From: Aradus depressus
Taxonomy: Eukaryota > Arthropoda > Insecta > Hemiptera > Aradidae
Length of the DNA stretch: 64,000 bases
NCBI GenBank assembly: GCA_963662175.1
Contig: OY759220.1
Span: 1,240,001-1,304,000, forward strand
Direction: 5' to 3'
Position 1 is the stretch's first letter, and every line of letters starts with the position of its first letter. Both the position numbers and the translations under genes were made by a program. A model generated the notes under the pieces. That model saw only the letters and a list, made by a program, of their open reading frames with translations, searched no databases and was not told the DNA's origin. Below, piece by piece: positions 13,458-22,128 of this stretch.

Positions 13458-16400
13458 AAAAAAATATTTTCTCAATTTTTTGACATAATATGTCATATTA
13501 TGACATTACTATGATTTAAATATACTATTTATTCAAGACTAAAATTGCATCAAACCAATCTCTATATGAATGATGTTTTTATAGTTACTTAGGATGGGCT
13601 TGCAGCCCAAAACGTCTTTATAGACAAAATAAGTGCTAAATAAAATGGGAGAAAAAAAGTTGCAACTAAGGAATAAAACATAATTAGAAATATCCTTGAA
13701 CATCACAAACTCGAATAAAAAGTGTGTCCTCTCGAGAGAGATGGAACAAAACACTTCCTCTAGTTGATTGATTATTTAAGTAAATAACAATTCCTACAGG
13801 ATACTTATTATGAACTGGAGAGTGCCCTTCTATATCGTGAGGGGGTGTTTACTGAAAGACAAGAGGGCTTCAGAGACAGAAAAAGATTAGGAACCCCAGA
13901 TCTAGAGCTGTAGACTGAGACCCCCTCAGATTTCAGGGGACCAAAACATCCCCCTCCTCATGCTATCCACAGGTCACAGCCCTTTTCAAAACAAACATTT
14001 GATAACAATTAATATTAACAAGTAGAAATTGAGCCAAGGATTGAAGTGTTCTATTGAGGAACTTGCAACAAATTATTGAACGGACTTAGCCAACAACACA
14101 CTTAATGGTAAGCGCTACATATCATTGTGTCATCCATTACGTCAAGGTTTGCTCAAGATTTTCTTATAAAATAAGATAATGAATATTAATATTCTATCAT
14201 GAATGAGCTGTACGGTAATTCGTTAAAAGATGAAATGTAATCTTATCTTCAAAACTAAATTATATCATTTATTACGCAAAACAAACAATTAATAACCAAA
14301 TATATAGATATTTAAAAAAAGAAAAGAAAAAAAAGTCAGTCATATTATCTCAAGTGATTTTCTTCTCCTTTTTTGGTTACTAGAGATAAGGCAGAGGCAA
14401 TAGTAACGTAGTAATAAAGTCCTTATCCGTTAAGTGAGAGGGGGGCTTCAACATATGCGAGCTGTTTAACGAGAAGTAGGAACACAAGATAAAGAGAAAG
14501 TCGGAGAGTGGTTGGAAACGTATTTATTTCCTTTTTTGGGGCTATTCACTAACACACGAGAGAGCACCGTTAGGTTTGTCTGGGAAAAAAGATGCAGCCA
14601 CATCACGTTGAGCCAACCGACACAGTGGGCGCCTCAATACAATAGATCCATTATTATAGCTTCCAGACGGGACGAATAAAGATGCAGCCACATCACGTTG
14701 AGCCAACCGACACAGTGGGCGCCTCAATACAATAAATCCATTAATATAGCTTCCAGACGGGACCAATAACGCTTTCGAATATCAACGATAAAAAACAGTT
14801 CGAGTTAATCAGCACGAGTTAATCAATTGCCGTGTTGCTGCTCTCCCTCCAAAGCCAATCGACCATTTCAAATACAAATCTATAGTTGACTTACCTATGT
14901 AAGGACTTCAAGGACAGAATTGTTTTTGTTTTTTTCATTTGGAATCAGGAGGTCGGAAAACATGAAATTCTGTTGAAAACCCGGCATCAAAGTTTTGACC
15001 GATTACATAACTTCTCCTATACTTTGTACAGCTGGGAAAGTAAAAACAAGACAAGACGGTAGTTCTTCAAGACGCCACAAAGAGCGCTATCTCTACATAT
15101 TTCTTTGATTAACTTTCTAGTACAGTAGAACCCCTCTTAACCGGTCTGGTCAGGACCGAGACCATGGCCGGTTAATCCGAGGTTCCCGTGAAAAATCTAT
15201 TTTCGTTCAAAAGGAACCTATATATGTACATATTTCATCAGGTATCATGAATAAACAAGCAAATAAGACGTTATTGCAACTTATTCTATTGTACAATATA
15301 CAGTACATTGTACATACAGACATAAACGAACACGAAAAATTTAACGTTACGAACTTACATAAATAGGGTACTCACAATCTTTCAAGTAGCACGCTACTCC
15401 AGTAAGATGTTACTCAAGTAGCATGTTTGATTATGAGCGATCCAACTTTTGTACGATCGTAAGTTGCTAAATGACATGCAGCACTTCCTGGCGGAGAAAG
15501 AGTTAAACATTTTAACCTTATTTTTGTATAACCATTTTTGTTTGTTGTTGTTTTTTCTATGGAATAGGAGTTTTTTTTATATATTTATTACGTATTCCTT
15601 TGATTTATTAAAATTACACAGTTTATTTATACTTATTGAATTTTATTTAAATAACAATGCCTAAAATTAGTCAAAAAACTAGACTAAGTGAAGTTTTGGC
15701 GTATGATTGTTTGTTAAAACTTTTGGATTGTGAAAGTCTTGAAGCCGAAATAGAAGACTGTTTAGAAATATTAGTTTGTTTACTGATGAAGCTTTGAATA
15801 TTCTTGTAGTTTAGAAAATAGAAAACAGTAAAACTAAAAAATATATTTTAATAAAGTAATTTAATTTTTTTAATCGTAAATCAATTGGTTTAACTAACCT
15901 CAAATTTCTCCTTGCATTCTAAAATTATGTTAAGAAACAGAAGGGTATTCTCCTTCGTCCATCTTTTGTTGGTACACTTTTCTCTCTTTCTTTTTTCCAT
16001 TTCGGAAAATTTATATTTTTATAAAACTTAAATTAAAAGAAAACGTAAATAAATGAAAACTATGCAAACAAGTCAGAAACAGAAAAGCAAACAAAAACAA
16101 AAGTTAAGGTTAGGACTTTAGGAGGGAAATGATAACGATAAAATAAATTAAATCCAAGGAGATTGAAATATTACTCTATCCCACTTTTAACTTCCATGGA
16201 AATGACAGATAGAACAAAATGGCTGCTATTTAGCAAGGGTACATCAGTAACACGCTCAGTAGCACACATCTAGGTCTGCTAAAGCGAGTGTCGAACTCGA
16301 CTTGTTTTCAATTGAAATCAGTAACATGCTACTGGTAGAAACTCGACCAGTAGCACAAGTAGCACGCAGTAGCATGCTACTTGAAAGATTGTGAGTACCC

Positions 16401-17605
16401 CTAATATATCATTGTTTGAAAAAATCAGTTATTTTTTCAGTTTTTTTACCTTTCAACTATTTTTTGAAAGCTGTCTCTCCGTTTCCGTACGTTCATCACG
16501 TCCATGCCCTTCATTCTTGTTGCTGCTCAACATATTGCAATAAAATGTCTGCAGCTTTTTTTGCTACTTCGTGATTTTTCGCAAGTCTGCATTTTCGCCA
16601 TCATCTTCTCATTCGCAGTCATCTTTACTGGCGATACCGATTATTTCCTCGCCCGTAAAAAAATCATTTTCGAGTCCTTCGATGGTTTCTACTCTCGACC
16701 AGATTTTCTATATCAGGACAAAGTGTTCTCCACGATTTCACAAGATTTTTCACGATTTTAGAAAGAAAAAAAAATCTGTTCCATGGGGTAGACCGGTTAA
16801 GAGGGGTTCTACTGTACTCGAGATATTCGCGAATAGTCGCCCATATCTATAATTTCTATCAATGTTCTTTCTTCAGCAGCTATGATCCTGGTGTAGTTTC
16901 TATATAAATAAATTCCGTAACAATAAAAATGGAGAAAAGAATAATTTATGGTTTCCAGATTTACTTTGTGAAGCTCCATTCTAGAAATAGATAATTAAAA
17001 TACACAATTTTTTTCGTCAAACTTCACTATATTCTTAAATACTCGACTAGTTTCGCCGTGTTAAGGCATTATCAAGAGTCACAGTTGTGATTCTTGATGC
17101 CTTCTATTGCAGAAAAGAAGTTTTTTAAAGGCTTATGTCCAAAAATAATGAAAAAATTGAAGTTTCTCTATTTTTATCTCCTAACTGAATTTATATATAC
17201 TAATCCATAACTCTATGGTTACTTATTTTCAGACATAACTAATGCAAGTCTTAGATCATAAGAAAAAAAAATACGAAAATAGATCATGTTCAAAGAATTA
17301 CAAGCTCCAGACAAGTGTATATTATGTAATTTTATATACATGATGTTTATAACTTCCAGGGAAGTAATAAGAGGATTGAATTATTGGAAAGATCTCGTCC
17401 ATTCTGGCCAAGTGGGGAGGGGGGGTTCTCAGCAGTTACGTACCTTGGGTCCCATGGTGACGGCCACAGCGTCCGCGAGGATGTCCACCCCCTGCAACAT
17501 GAGTCCGCGCACTTCGGGACCGAACCTCACATCCTTGGCGTAGCCACGTGCCAACAGAGCACGGGCCCCCACGCAGTGCTTCAAAACAGTCGGCAAACGC
17601 AGCAT
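80..17605 (-). CDS. Hsp60: Hsp60, mitochondrial chaperonin (3' end outside window)
   Basis: Group I chaperonin subunit, which folds imported proteins in the mitochondrial matrix in an ATP-driven ring with Hsp10. Eight coding exons read on the minus strand: 17444-17605, 10658-10834, 9936-10011, 9194-9342, 7746-7869, 4502-4670, 3457-3548 and 80-351. All junctions are GT-AG and phases agree, giving 407 residues. Residues 1 to about 25 are an arginine-rich presequence ([10 protein letters not shown]...[11 protein letters not shown]). Family signatures follow: [19 protein letters not shown], the nucleotide-binding [19 protein letters not shown] and [11 protein letters not shown]. About 165 C-terminal residues, including the DALNATRAAVEEG ATPase segment, lie left of base 1. 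The ATG directly follows an acceptor (TTACAG), so a non-coding first exon lies further right, near Hsp10. No stop or frameshift was seen. Identification is very secure. Confidence 0.97.
690..819. repeat. 41-bp tandem repeat, 3 copies
   Basis: Units start at 690, 731 and 772 with an 8-base stub at 813. Each contains GCGCCCTTCAAAGTAACCGG. Copies are essentially identical, so the expansion is recent. Confidence 0.9.
996..2060. repeat. Direct duplication of a dispersed repeat
   Basis: Blocks 996-1190 and 1862-2060 match closely (both contain AAGAGGTGTCAGAAAATTTA and CCAGGAACGTGGCAACTATA). Shorter relatives lie in neighbouring introns, so this is an interspersed family, not a unique duplication. 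Confidence 0.7.
2960..3450. repeat. 60-bp minisatellite, about 8 copies
   Basis: Units begin at about 2967, 3027, 3087, 3147, 3206, 3266, 3326 and 3386; one lacks a base. Core AGCTCGAGGACCTAACTTAC. The last partial unit ends six bases from the Hsp60 exon 7 donor on the other strand. Confidence 0.95.
3457..3548 (-). CDS. Hsp60: Hsp60 coding exon 7 (apical domain)
   Basis: A 92-nt exon encoding (R)[20 protein letters not shown] to AIATG. Acceptor ttcag, donor gtgagt. A 60-bp tandem array begins only six bases beyond this donor in the following intron. Confidence 0.95.
3549..4501. other. Hsp60 intron 6: nothing recognised
   Basis: AT-rich, no conserved ORF, tandem repeat or transposon end that I can recognise. 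Confidence 0.5.
4502..4670 (-). CDS. Hsp60: Hsp60 coding exon 6 (apical domain)
   Basis: Encodes (G)[10 protein letters not shown] to ALSTLVVN plus two bases of an Arg codon. Contains [16 protein letters not shown] and [15 protein letters not shown], typical of the apical domain that binds substrate and Hsp10. Donor gtgagc. Confidence 0.95.
5029..5136. repeat. 27-bp tandem repeat, 4 copies
   Basis: Units at 5029, 5056, 5083 and 5110 with core CAGCTTTGCGAAGTATAGG. It continues directly into GAAGTTATGTAATCTGACTG, the end of a dispersed repeat family seen elsewhere (for example 61320-61400), so one terminus of that family has been tandemly amplified. A poly(A) run of 25 lies at about 4901-4925. 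Confidence 0.85.
5584..7598 (+). mobile_element. hAT element, degenerate, in Hsp60 intron 5
   Basis: Begins TAGGGCTCGGTTGTTAATGC; the right end, read inverted, has GCTCGGATGTTTAT, an imperfect terminal repeat. Both flanks carry ACATTAC, fitting an 8-bp target duplication that has decayed. GCATAT motifs are dense near both ends (six at about 5600-5765, three to four at about 7495-7560), as for hAT subterminal transposase sites. End positions are approximate by about 10 bases. Confidence 0.7.
5998..7455 (+). pseudogene. hAT transposase with CGGBP1-like N-terminus, broken
   Basis: Pieces in order across frames: [16 protein letters not shown]...[19 protein letters not shown], then [20 protein letters not shown]...[12 protein letters not shown] (both resemble the vertebrate CGGBP1 domain, itself hAT-derived), then [55 protein letters not shown] and, at the end, [19 protein letters not shown], the hAT dimerisation motif. 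Stops and frameshifts (for example near 6167, 6398 and 6660) make it inactive. It is nested in the Hsp60 intron on the opposite strand to Hsp60. Confidence 0.8.
7746..7869 (-). CDS. Hsp60: Hsp60 coding exon 5
   Basis: Encodes [20 protein letters not shown] to the [10 protein letters not shown] motif, the start of the apical domain. Acceptor ttcag, donor gtgagt, exit phase 1. Confidence 0.95.
8231..8902 (-). mobile_element. Mariner element, internally deleted, 672 bp
   Basis: Terminal inverted repeats of 27 bp (8231-8257 and 8876-8902; 26 of 27 match; start CGAGGCACGTCC), flanked by TA on both sides. The tight ends and TA duplication define the element exactly. It sits in Hsp60 intron 4. A run of 15 G (8142-8156) lies just outside. 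Confidence 0.93.
8288..8734 (-). pseudogene. Mariner transposase remnant
   Basis: Minus-strand reading has the N-terminal helix region ([21 protein letters not shown]) followed at once by the catalytic end. In a neighbouring frame [20 protein letters not shown] holds the second catalytic Asp; [15 protein letters not shown] holds the third (DD34D type). The roughly 200 residues between, including the first Asp, are deleted and two frameshifts are present. Not functional; ends may still be mobilised in trans. Confidence 0.85.
9194..9342 (-). CDS. Hsp60: Hsp60 coding exon 4
   Basis: Encodes (G)[10 protein letters not shown] to DLISDAMKK, including [19 protein letters not shown], the intermediate-domain hinge region. 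Phase 1 entry, phase 0 exit, donor gtagct. Confidence 0.95.
9343..9935. other. Hsp60 intron 3: contents
   Basis: AT-rich. The only structure is an imperfect inverted pair, GTTGCGGGCC near 9743 and GGCCCGCAAC near 9780, possibly an old DNA-transposon tip. Introns 10012-10657 (nothing recognised) and this one are the shortest in the gene. Confidence 0.4.
9936..10011 (-). CDS. Hsp60: Hsp60 coding exon 3
   Basis: Short 76-nt exon encoding [10 protein letters not shown]...NPIEIRR plus the first base of a Gly codon. Acceptor gtgtag, donor gtgagt. It completes the TATVLA phosphate-binding motif begun in the previous exon. Confidence 0.94.
10658..10834 (-). CDS. Hsp60: Hsp60 coding exon 2
   Basis: Encodes 59 residues, from [11 protein letters not shown] to AGDGTTTAT. 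It holds the KDG and DGTTT nucleotide-contact motifs of the equatorial domain. Acceptor tttcag; the donor gtcagt is weak but is fixed by the next exon starting with [10 protein letters not shown]. Confidence 0.95.
11327..11351 (-). ncRNA. Hammerhead-like motif a
   Basis: Read on the minus strand: CTTGAGGAT, stem GCTC, loop TAAC, stem GAGC, then GAAA. It lies 22 bases past the stop of the GIY-YIG ORF, where Penelope-like elements carry hammerhead ribozymes. The box has TTGAGGA against the consensus CTGANGA, so activity is doubtful. Confidence 0.4.
11374..11856 (-). pseudogene. GIY-YIG endonuclease domain of a Penelope-like element
   Basis: Open for 160 codons from an internal Met. Residues about 100-135 hold the domain: [20 protein letters not shown] then [10 protein letters not shown], i.e. 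the GVY and YIG strands and the Arg/Glu helix. The upstream part ([20 protein letters not shown]) is the usual linker after the reverse transcriptase, which is missing. It is an element remnant, not a host gene; stand-alone function cannot be excluded but nothing suggests it. Confidence 0.8.
12271..14590. other. Hsp60 intron 1 (coding): AT-rich stretch
   Basis: Contains a (TA)n tract at about 13418-13452 and AGG-rich low complexity near 12700-13070. ATACCGAAAGTACTTTC at about 12505 matches the arm of the inverted repeat at 61921-62100, so a fragment of that element is here. No gene seen. Confidence 0.5.
14591..14770. repeat. 90-bp tandem duplication
   Basis: Two units starting at 14591 and 14681 (GATGCAGCCACATCACGTTG) differing at a few positions. 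Confidence 0.9.
15123..16814 (-). mobile_element. Pogo/Tigger-like element
   Basis: Ends CAGTAGAACCCCTCTTAACC and its inverse at 16791-16814, flanked by TA at both sides. On the minus strand, 16700 to about 16430 decodes to the acidic C-terminal tail of pogo transposases ([44 protein letters not shown]) with stops. The catalytic core is missing, so it is an internally deleted copy, later split by another element (15366-16400). Confidence 0.85.
15366..16400. mobile_element. Non-autonomous DNA element nested in the pogo copy
   Basis: 33-bp terminal inverted repeats (15366-15398 and 16368-16400, one mismatch; GGGTACTCACAATCTTTCAA). Both ends carry several AGTAGCAYGCTACT-like subterminal repeats. 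hAT-like by end sequence, but an 8-bp target duplication is not clear. No transposase recognised inside. Confidence 0.8.
17051..17076 (-). ncRNA. Hammerhead-like motif b
   Basis: Minus strand: CTTGATAAT, stem GCC, loop TTAACAC, stem GGC, then GAAAC. Same layout as the motif after the Penelope-like ORF; no ORF is attached here. The box is TTGATAA rather than CTGANGA. Confidence 0.35.
17444..17605 (-). CDS. Hsp60: Hsp60 coding exon 1 (presequence and equatorial start)
   Basis: Encodes 54 residues, from the initiator Met through the mitochondrial presequence to VTMGPK, ending in phase 0 at a gtacgt donor. The acceptor TTACAG abuts the ATG, so everything upstream in the mRNA is untranslated and the 5' intron ends exactly at the start codon. 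Confidence 0.95.
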
Positions 17606-18191
17606 CTGTAACACAGGCAAACAACTATTTATAAAACAAGAAAACAAAAAAAAAATGACCTGGGTAAATCAACGTACCTCCACACCTCGAATTATATATA
17701 TTTTGTGAAATAAACAATATTTTTTAAAAACATACGTTTTTTCTTTATTTTTTGAAATGTTTAGTTAATGCATGTAACAATTTTTTATTTTGTTATGAGA
17801 ATGAAAAGACGAATCATATAGTATTCATGTCTCTATTTCCACTGTCGCTTACAACCACTTTCCCCGGGAAGTTGATTATATTATAGAAGCCCGGGCATAA
17901 GTCACGAACTAACTAAACGTAGAGACCACCGAATCCCTTACTAGGACGCCTCTAATCAAGGCTAGTAATGCTTTATTCAATGTAAATAGAAAATCCTCCA
18001 TTTCATCGCCATTGGACACACGGGGGGACCTCAGAGCAACACACGATACAAAAAAAAGTGACAATTTGATTTATAGTCGGTTCGAAGCCCGTTGCTGTGA
18101 GCCTAGTACCGCCATGATGGAACCTTTCTATATGAGATAGGTTCACAGAGGTGTTACGCACATCTATCTTCTAGGGAGGGTAAGTATACTT

Positions 18192-18265
18192 TTATTAATC
18201 ATATTTTATTTTACTATAATTTATTAATCATATTTTATTTTACTATTATTTATTAATCATATATA
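18192..18265. repeat. 29-bp tandem repeat, 2.3 copies
   Basis: Units at 18192, 18221 and 18250 beginning TTATTAATCATATTTTATTT. Confidence 0.85.
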
Positions 18266-19124
18266 TTTTACGCTTATTTCAGAAAAAAAGTTGGTGAATT
18301 ACCGAAAAAGTACTTTCCCAGCACAAATCGATGAACTATGTTTTCGGTTTCCCTCTAAAATCTACCGACCTTTTTGGCTGCCATTTTCAACTCCAGAGTA
18401 ATCATTTTGTCGCCTCAATATTATAACCAGGTAACTAGAAAAATGGACATTTCTAATTACATACCTAGTTGTAATTAAAACCACTATCACAAATAATTAT
18501 CGCTAAGAAAAATTGTGCAAGAGGACCGCCGGCTAAGGTACATCGTACACGCACTCGAGGCAGTCATGTGTTTGTGCTACTCCCAAGTATTATTACTTCC
18601 CCAACTCTACCAAGAATGGGGGGGGGGGGGGGGGGGGGGGGTTATTATGGAAATTTAAGAAATTACATTTGGAGTTTTCCTATACCCAGTAGCCAAAAAT
18701 GAAAAACAAAAAAAAATGTCTATCTGTGTGCCTGATAACTCGATAGAATAAATCGACATGAAATTTTTTATGTGCATTCAGAAGATATGAGAAAACACTT
18801 ACTGATTTACATTTAAATGGAGCAAACGAGGGTTTACAGAGGGTGTGGCAACTTAGTTCATACAAATAATTCGAGCTGAGCAAATTGCCAGTGTTTCGCC
18901 CACGACCGACTTTCTTCTATTTATACTATTTTTTAGGACCTAACTTGCATTAAACCTGCAGGCTCGAAAAACATAATGCTCGGGCTGAAAGCTTAAATAA
19001 ATTCAGAGAAAATGCTATTTACTCATTATTCAAGGTCATGTCTCATGAATTAATCTTAATTTTCTCTTTAAATACATTGATTTAAGCACAACAGTATCCA
19101 ATCTCTTATCGTACAGGACTAAGG

Positions 19125-19275
19125 CGTTTGTTTTTGTGGCTCATGCCCGGACTTTAAATACGAGGTCCGACGACTTTGGGAGTCCAAGTTGCCTACAGTT
19201 TAGTTAGCTAACGTTGGGTCTTTTAACAAAAACCTAACTCCGGGAACTTCACTGAACTACCCATGCGAAGGACGC
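19125..19275 (-). mobile_element. SINE fragment, degraded
   Basis: Contains CTCATGCCCGGACTTTAAAT and GCGAAGGACG, matching the full copy at 38564-38915 in the same orientation; head and tail are lost. Confidence 0.6.
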
Positions 19276-20349
19276 AATTATTACACCTAATTTGTAACAG
19301 AATGTTACTGGCATAAAATATTGAAGATATACATGACTCAGAGGGGAATACTCACGTAGAAATGTTGAATTATATCAATCAATTGTACTTTAGAACTTAA
19401 GCGCCACAAAAATGAATGTTATTGAATCCCAGGTTATTTTTCAGTTTAAGCAAATAGAGCAAAATTCAAGTATAACTTCGAACAACACAAACCATTAACT
19501 TAGTAGTACATTGCTTCTTGTAGGAAAAAACATTCAAGTAAAATGAGTTTGTGAACACAATTTTTTCAATATGCAGGTTCTGAGATCTACTAGATATCGA
19601 GGGTTAAAAAGGAAATTTTGTCCATATATAAAAAAAACAAACATAAGTTAAGATAAAAACATGTGAAGATTACTGCTGGTTGTTCAAAATTTCATCATCC
19701 GAAAATAGATTTAAAAATTCATTTAAAAAAAAAAAAATTCGTTAACATTAAAATATAAAAATGTACTTATCAAGAGAAGCACCCCAAAAAAATGTAGAAA
19801 TAAAAAATCTCTACTTAAGTAGCATAATTTTCAAGAATTTAATTACTTCAGATGATAGCTACACTTTTACTAAAATACACATTAATGAATAACAATAAGA
19901 AATAGTAATAAAAGAAATAAAATAGCAAACCGGCACTTGCCGGTGACCCATGCTTATGTAAGACTTAAATTTGATATTATTTCCATAATAGAAAAAAAAA
20001 ACGAGGCATGAAATAAGATAACAATAAATTACGTCTTAAAAATATGGCAAATAATGAGAATACTTACATTTACACACCAATTAAAAGGAAAATCTTCAGA
20101 TAAAATTACTTGGGTCGCTCTGGGGCAACGTGAGGAATGAATAAAGAAAGAGCTTCAGATCAGTTCGTCAAACAACTATTTTCGAAGAATAGTAGGAACA
20201 CATGACATGTAAAAAAATAACCAATTTACAAATTAAAGAGTTTTCTTTAAAAAATTGAAGCACAAATTCTTTTGATTTTTTTTCTTCCTTTCTTTGTTCC
20301 AAAATTATTTTCTTGGATTCCACAAGGAGAAAATTTGTCATTCAAAAAT

Positions 20350-20729
20350 ACAATGTTCTAGACAATTCGATGTGACGTCACAGACCAATAGAAAATTCAT
20401 TTCTATTTGTTCGTTTTTTTTTACTAATAATACATTTATTAAATGTTACAGTAACCATATGATATTAATTCTTTTAAAATGTACCACTGTCTTTTTTACA
20501 CATTGAAATAGATATTGGATAGTATTTTTAAAAAACAAATGCCATGTGCTTTTCGATGAGTTGGTTGTAATTCTATCAAGGACGGCCATATTGCCTCTAA
20601 AGACCCCTAGAAAGTCATTTTCGGCTCGGTTCGCTCATTTCATTTCCAGAACTCGTATTGTACATAGTTACTTTCCAGTTTCAAATCTATAACTTTAATT
20701 TAAGAACATTCTTATTCTATTTTGAAGAA
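20350..20729. promoter_or_regulatory. Candidate bidirectional Hsp60/Hsp10 promoter
   Basis: This region lies between the divergent chaperonin genes. Seen directly: an HSE-like trimer TTCtaGACaaTTC at 20356-20368 (one mismatch), a perfect TGACGTCA palindrome at 20373-20380, a CCAAT box at 20385-20389, TTCcaGAA at 20644-20651 and GAAcaTTC at 20704-20711. HSF binds alternating GAA/TTC units every 5 bp, so heat and matrix-stress control is plausible but untested. The Hsp60 start site is not located. A strong minus-strand donor (GTAAGTAT) ends at 20067 and could close its untranslated first exon. Confidence 0.6.
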
Positions 20730-22002
20730 ATGGTAAGTCTAAATCCTATACAAATTGCAATAATTTGATGATTTTTGAAATGGTTAAAATTTTGTGTAAT
20801 CTTTAAAATATTCGTTTGGAGAAGTTAATTTCAAGGAAATTACGCATTTCTTTCATTTTATGTGCCAATATTGCTTTTCTCCTTTGAATTGGTAGATTAG
20901 GCTGGGTTCCTAAGTTACACAGAGTGTAAGCCGGTTGGATTTTTTTAGTTATCCGATGTCTGAAAGTATTGATAAACTTTTTTTCTTTTTAACAGGCAAA
21001 AGCGGCACAAGCTATTAAGAAATTGATGCCCATGTTCGACCGTGTGCTTGTTCTGCGAGCTGAGGCCGTTACGAAAACCAAAGGTGGGATAGTGATCCCT
21101 GAAAAGTCGCAAGGCAAGGTCCTTCACGGGACGGTTGTCGCCGTTGGCCCTGGAGCCAGGAACCAGGTAACCCTTATCTGATATATTATATTTATTGCTT
21201 TATCGTCGTTAATCTAAAAAAAATCATTAATTACTGATAAATGATGCAACTTTACGCAGTTGTAACTTCTCTTTTAATTGAATCTGAATATATTTGTGCC
21301 ATTCCTTCAAATTTTATGTTTAATTATGGTCGCTTCCTTCAGAAATCCCATGTGCTGATCTTGCTTTCGTGAAGAAAATTAGTTTCAAGGTGATGATTTT
21401 GGCCTTTAACTTCATTAGCTAATTTCAGTCGCTATTGCTGCTATTGGGACGTAAAACAAGAAAAAAACTAATTACTTTTTGCTTTACTGATTCACTGGAA
21501 GTCTGTAGTGAATCGCTTGTAGTAGAGGTGCTTTGCACCCTTCTGTGATGTATCTTTTCCTTAGAATATCCTTTGACTTGGCATCACTAATCCTTTATAT
21601 GTCTTGAAGCGTATATTAGTAAAACAGAGCCTAATTAAGTAATAAACGCATTGAAAAAACGTCATCCATGTTGATATCACTGCCTTTTGAGACGGTATAT
21701 TATTGATGTAAAAACTATTGCCATCCCCTCCCCTTGTATTCCACATGAACTATATTTCGAGTTGGGTCATCCTTGAAAGGTATCTGAATGTAGGTTGAGC
21801 CGCGATACGTGATGCCCGGCCAAAATGACAGTTTCATCTCTATTTCTATATATTTCAGAACGGAGAGTTGGTGCCGCCTCAGGTGGCGGTGGGCGACAAC
21901 GTTCTTCTTCCGGAGTACGGAGGCACCAAGGTGGAGATTGAAGAGAACAAGGAATATCACCTCTTCAGGGAGACTGACATCTTAGCCAAGTTGGAGCTTT
22001 AA
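20730..22002 (+). CDS. Hsp10: Hsp10, mitochondrial co-chaperonin
   Basis: Heptameric lid of the Hsp60 chamber. Three exons: 20730-20732 (the ATG alone), 20996-21166 and 21859-22002, joined in phase 0 at gtaagt and gtaacc donors, giving 105 residues. The protein reads MAKAAQAIKKLMPMFDRVLV and onwards, with the mobile-loop region KTKGGIVIPEKSQGK, then GTVVAVGPG, VGDNVLLPEYGG and the C-terminal FRETDILAKLEL. The length matches the family (about 100 aa). No cleavable presequence is evident, as usual for mitochondrial Hsp10, which keeps its N-terminus. Exon 1 ending directly after the start codon is unusual to look at and means simple ORF calling misses the gene. Head-to-head with Hsp60, so co-regulation of the two partners is likely. 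Confidence 0.97.
20996..21166 (+). CDS. Hsp10: Hsp10 exon 2
   Basis: Encodes residues 2-58 (AKAAQAIKKLM to GPGARNQ), including the mobile loop that contacts Hsp60. Acceptor ttaacag, donor gtaacc, phase 0 on both sides. Confidence 0.96.
21859..22002 (+). CDS. Hsp10: Hsp10 exon 3 with stop
   Basis: Encodes residues 59-105 (NGELVPPQVAVGDNV to ILAKLEL) and the TAA stop at 22000-22002. Acceptor atttcag. Confidence 0.96.
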   Translation, partial: NGELVPPQVAVGDNVLLPEYGGTKVEIEENKEYHLFRETDILAKLEL

Positions 22003-22122
22003 GCCCGCAACACCCCCAACCTAAAATATTATCTCATGTATTGTGTAAAAATTTGTCCAATTCTTAACAAGCGCTAACAATCATTTCCTTTTGTTTTATT
22101 TACTTTTTTCTTGTCACTTGGT

Positions 22123-22128
22123 AATAAA
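22123..22128 (+). promoter_or_regulatory. Hsp10 poly(A) signal
   Basis: AATAAA 121 bases after the Hsp10 stop, in an AT-rich 3' region; the first canonical signal downstream of the gene. Confidence 0.7.

Larger units (their letters stand above)
17606..20349. other. Hsp60 5' intron and probable untranslated exon
   Basis: The interval between the Hsp60 ATG exon and the promoter. Contains a 29-bp tandem repeat (18192-18265, 2.3 copies), 24 consecutive G (18618-18641), a short SINE tail at 17881-17915 and a degraded SINE at 19125-19275. A strong minus-strand donor ending at 20067 marks a candidate first-exon boundary. Confidence 0.5.
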
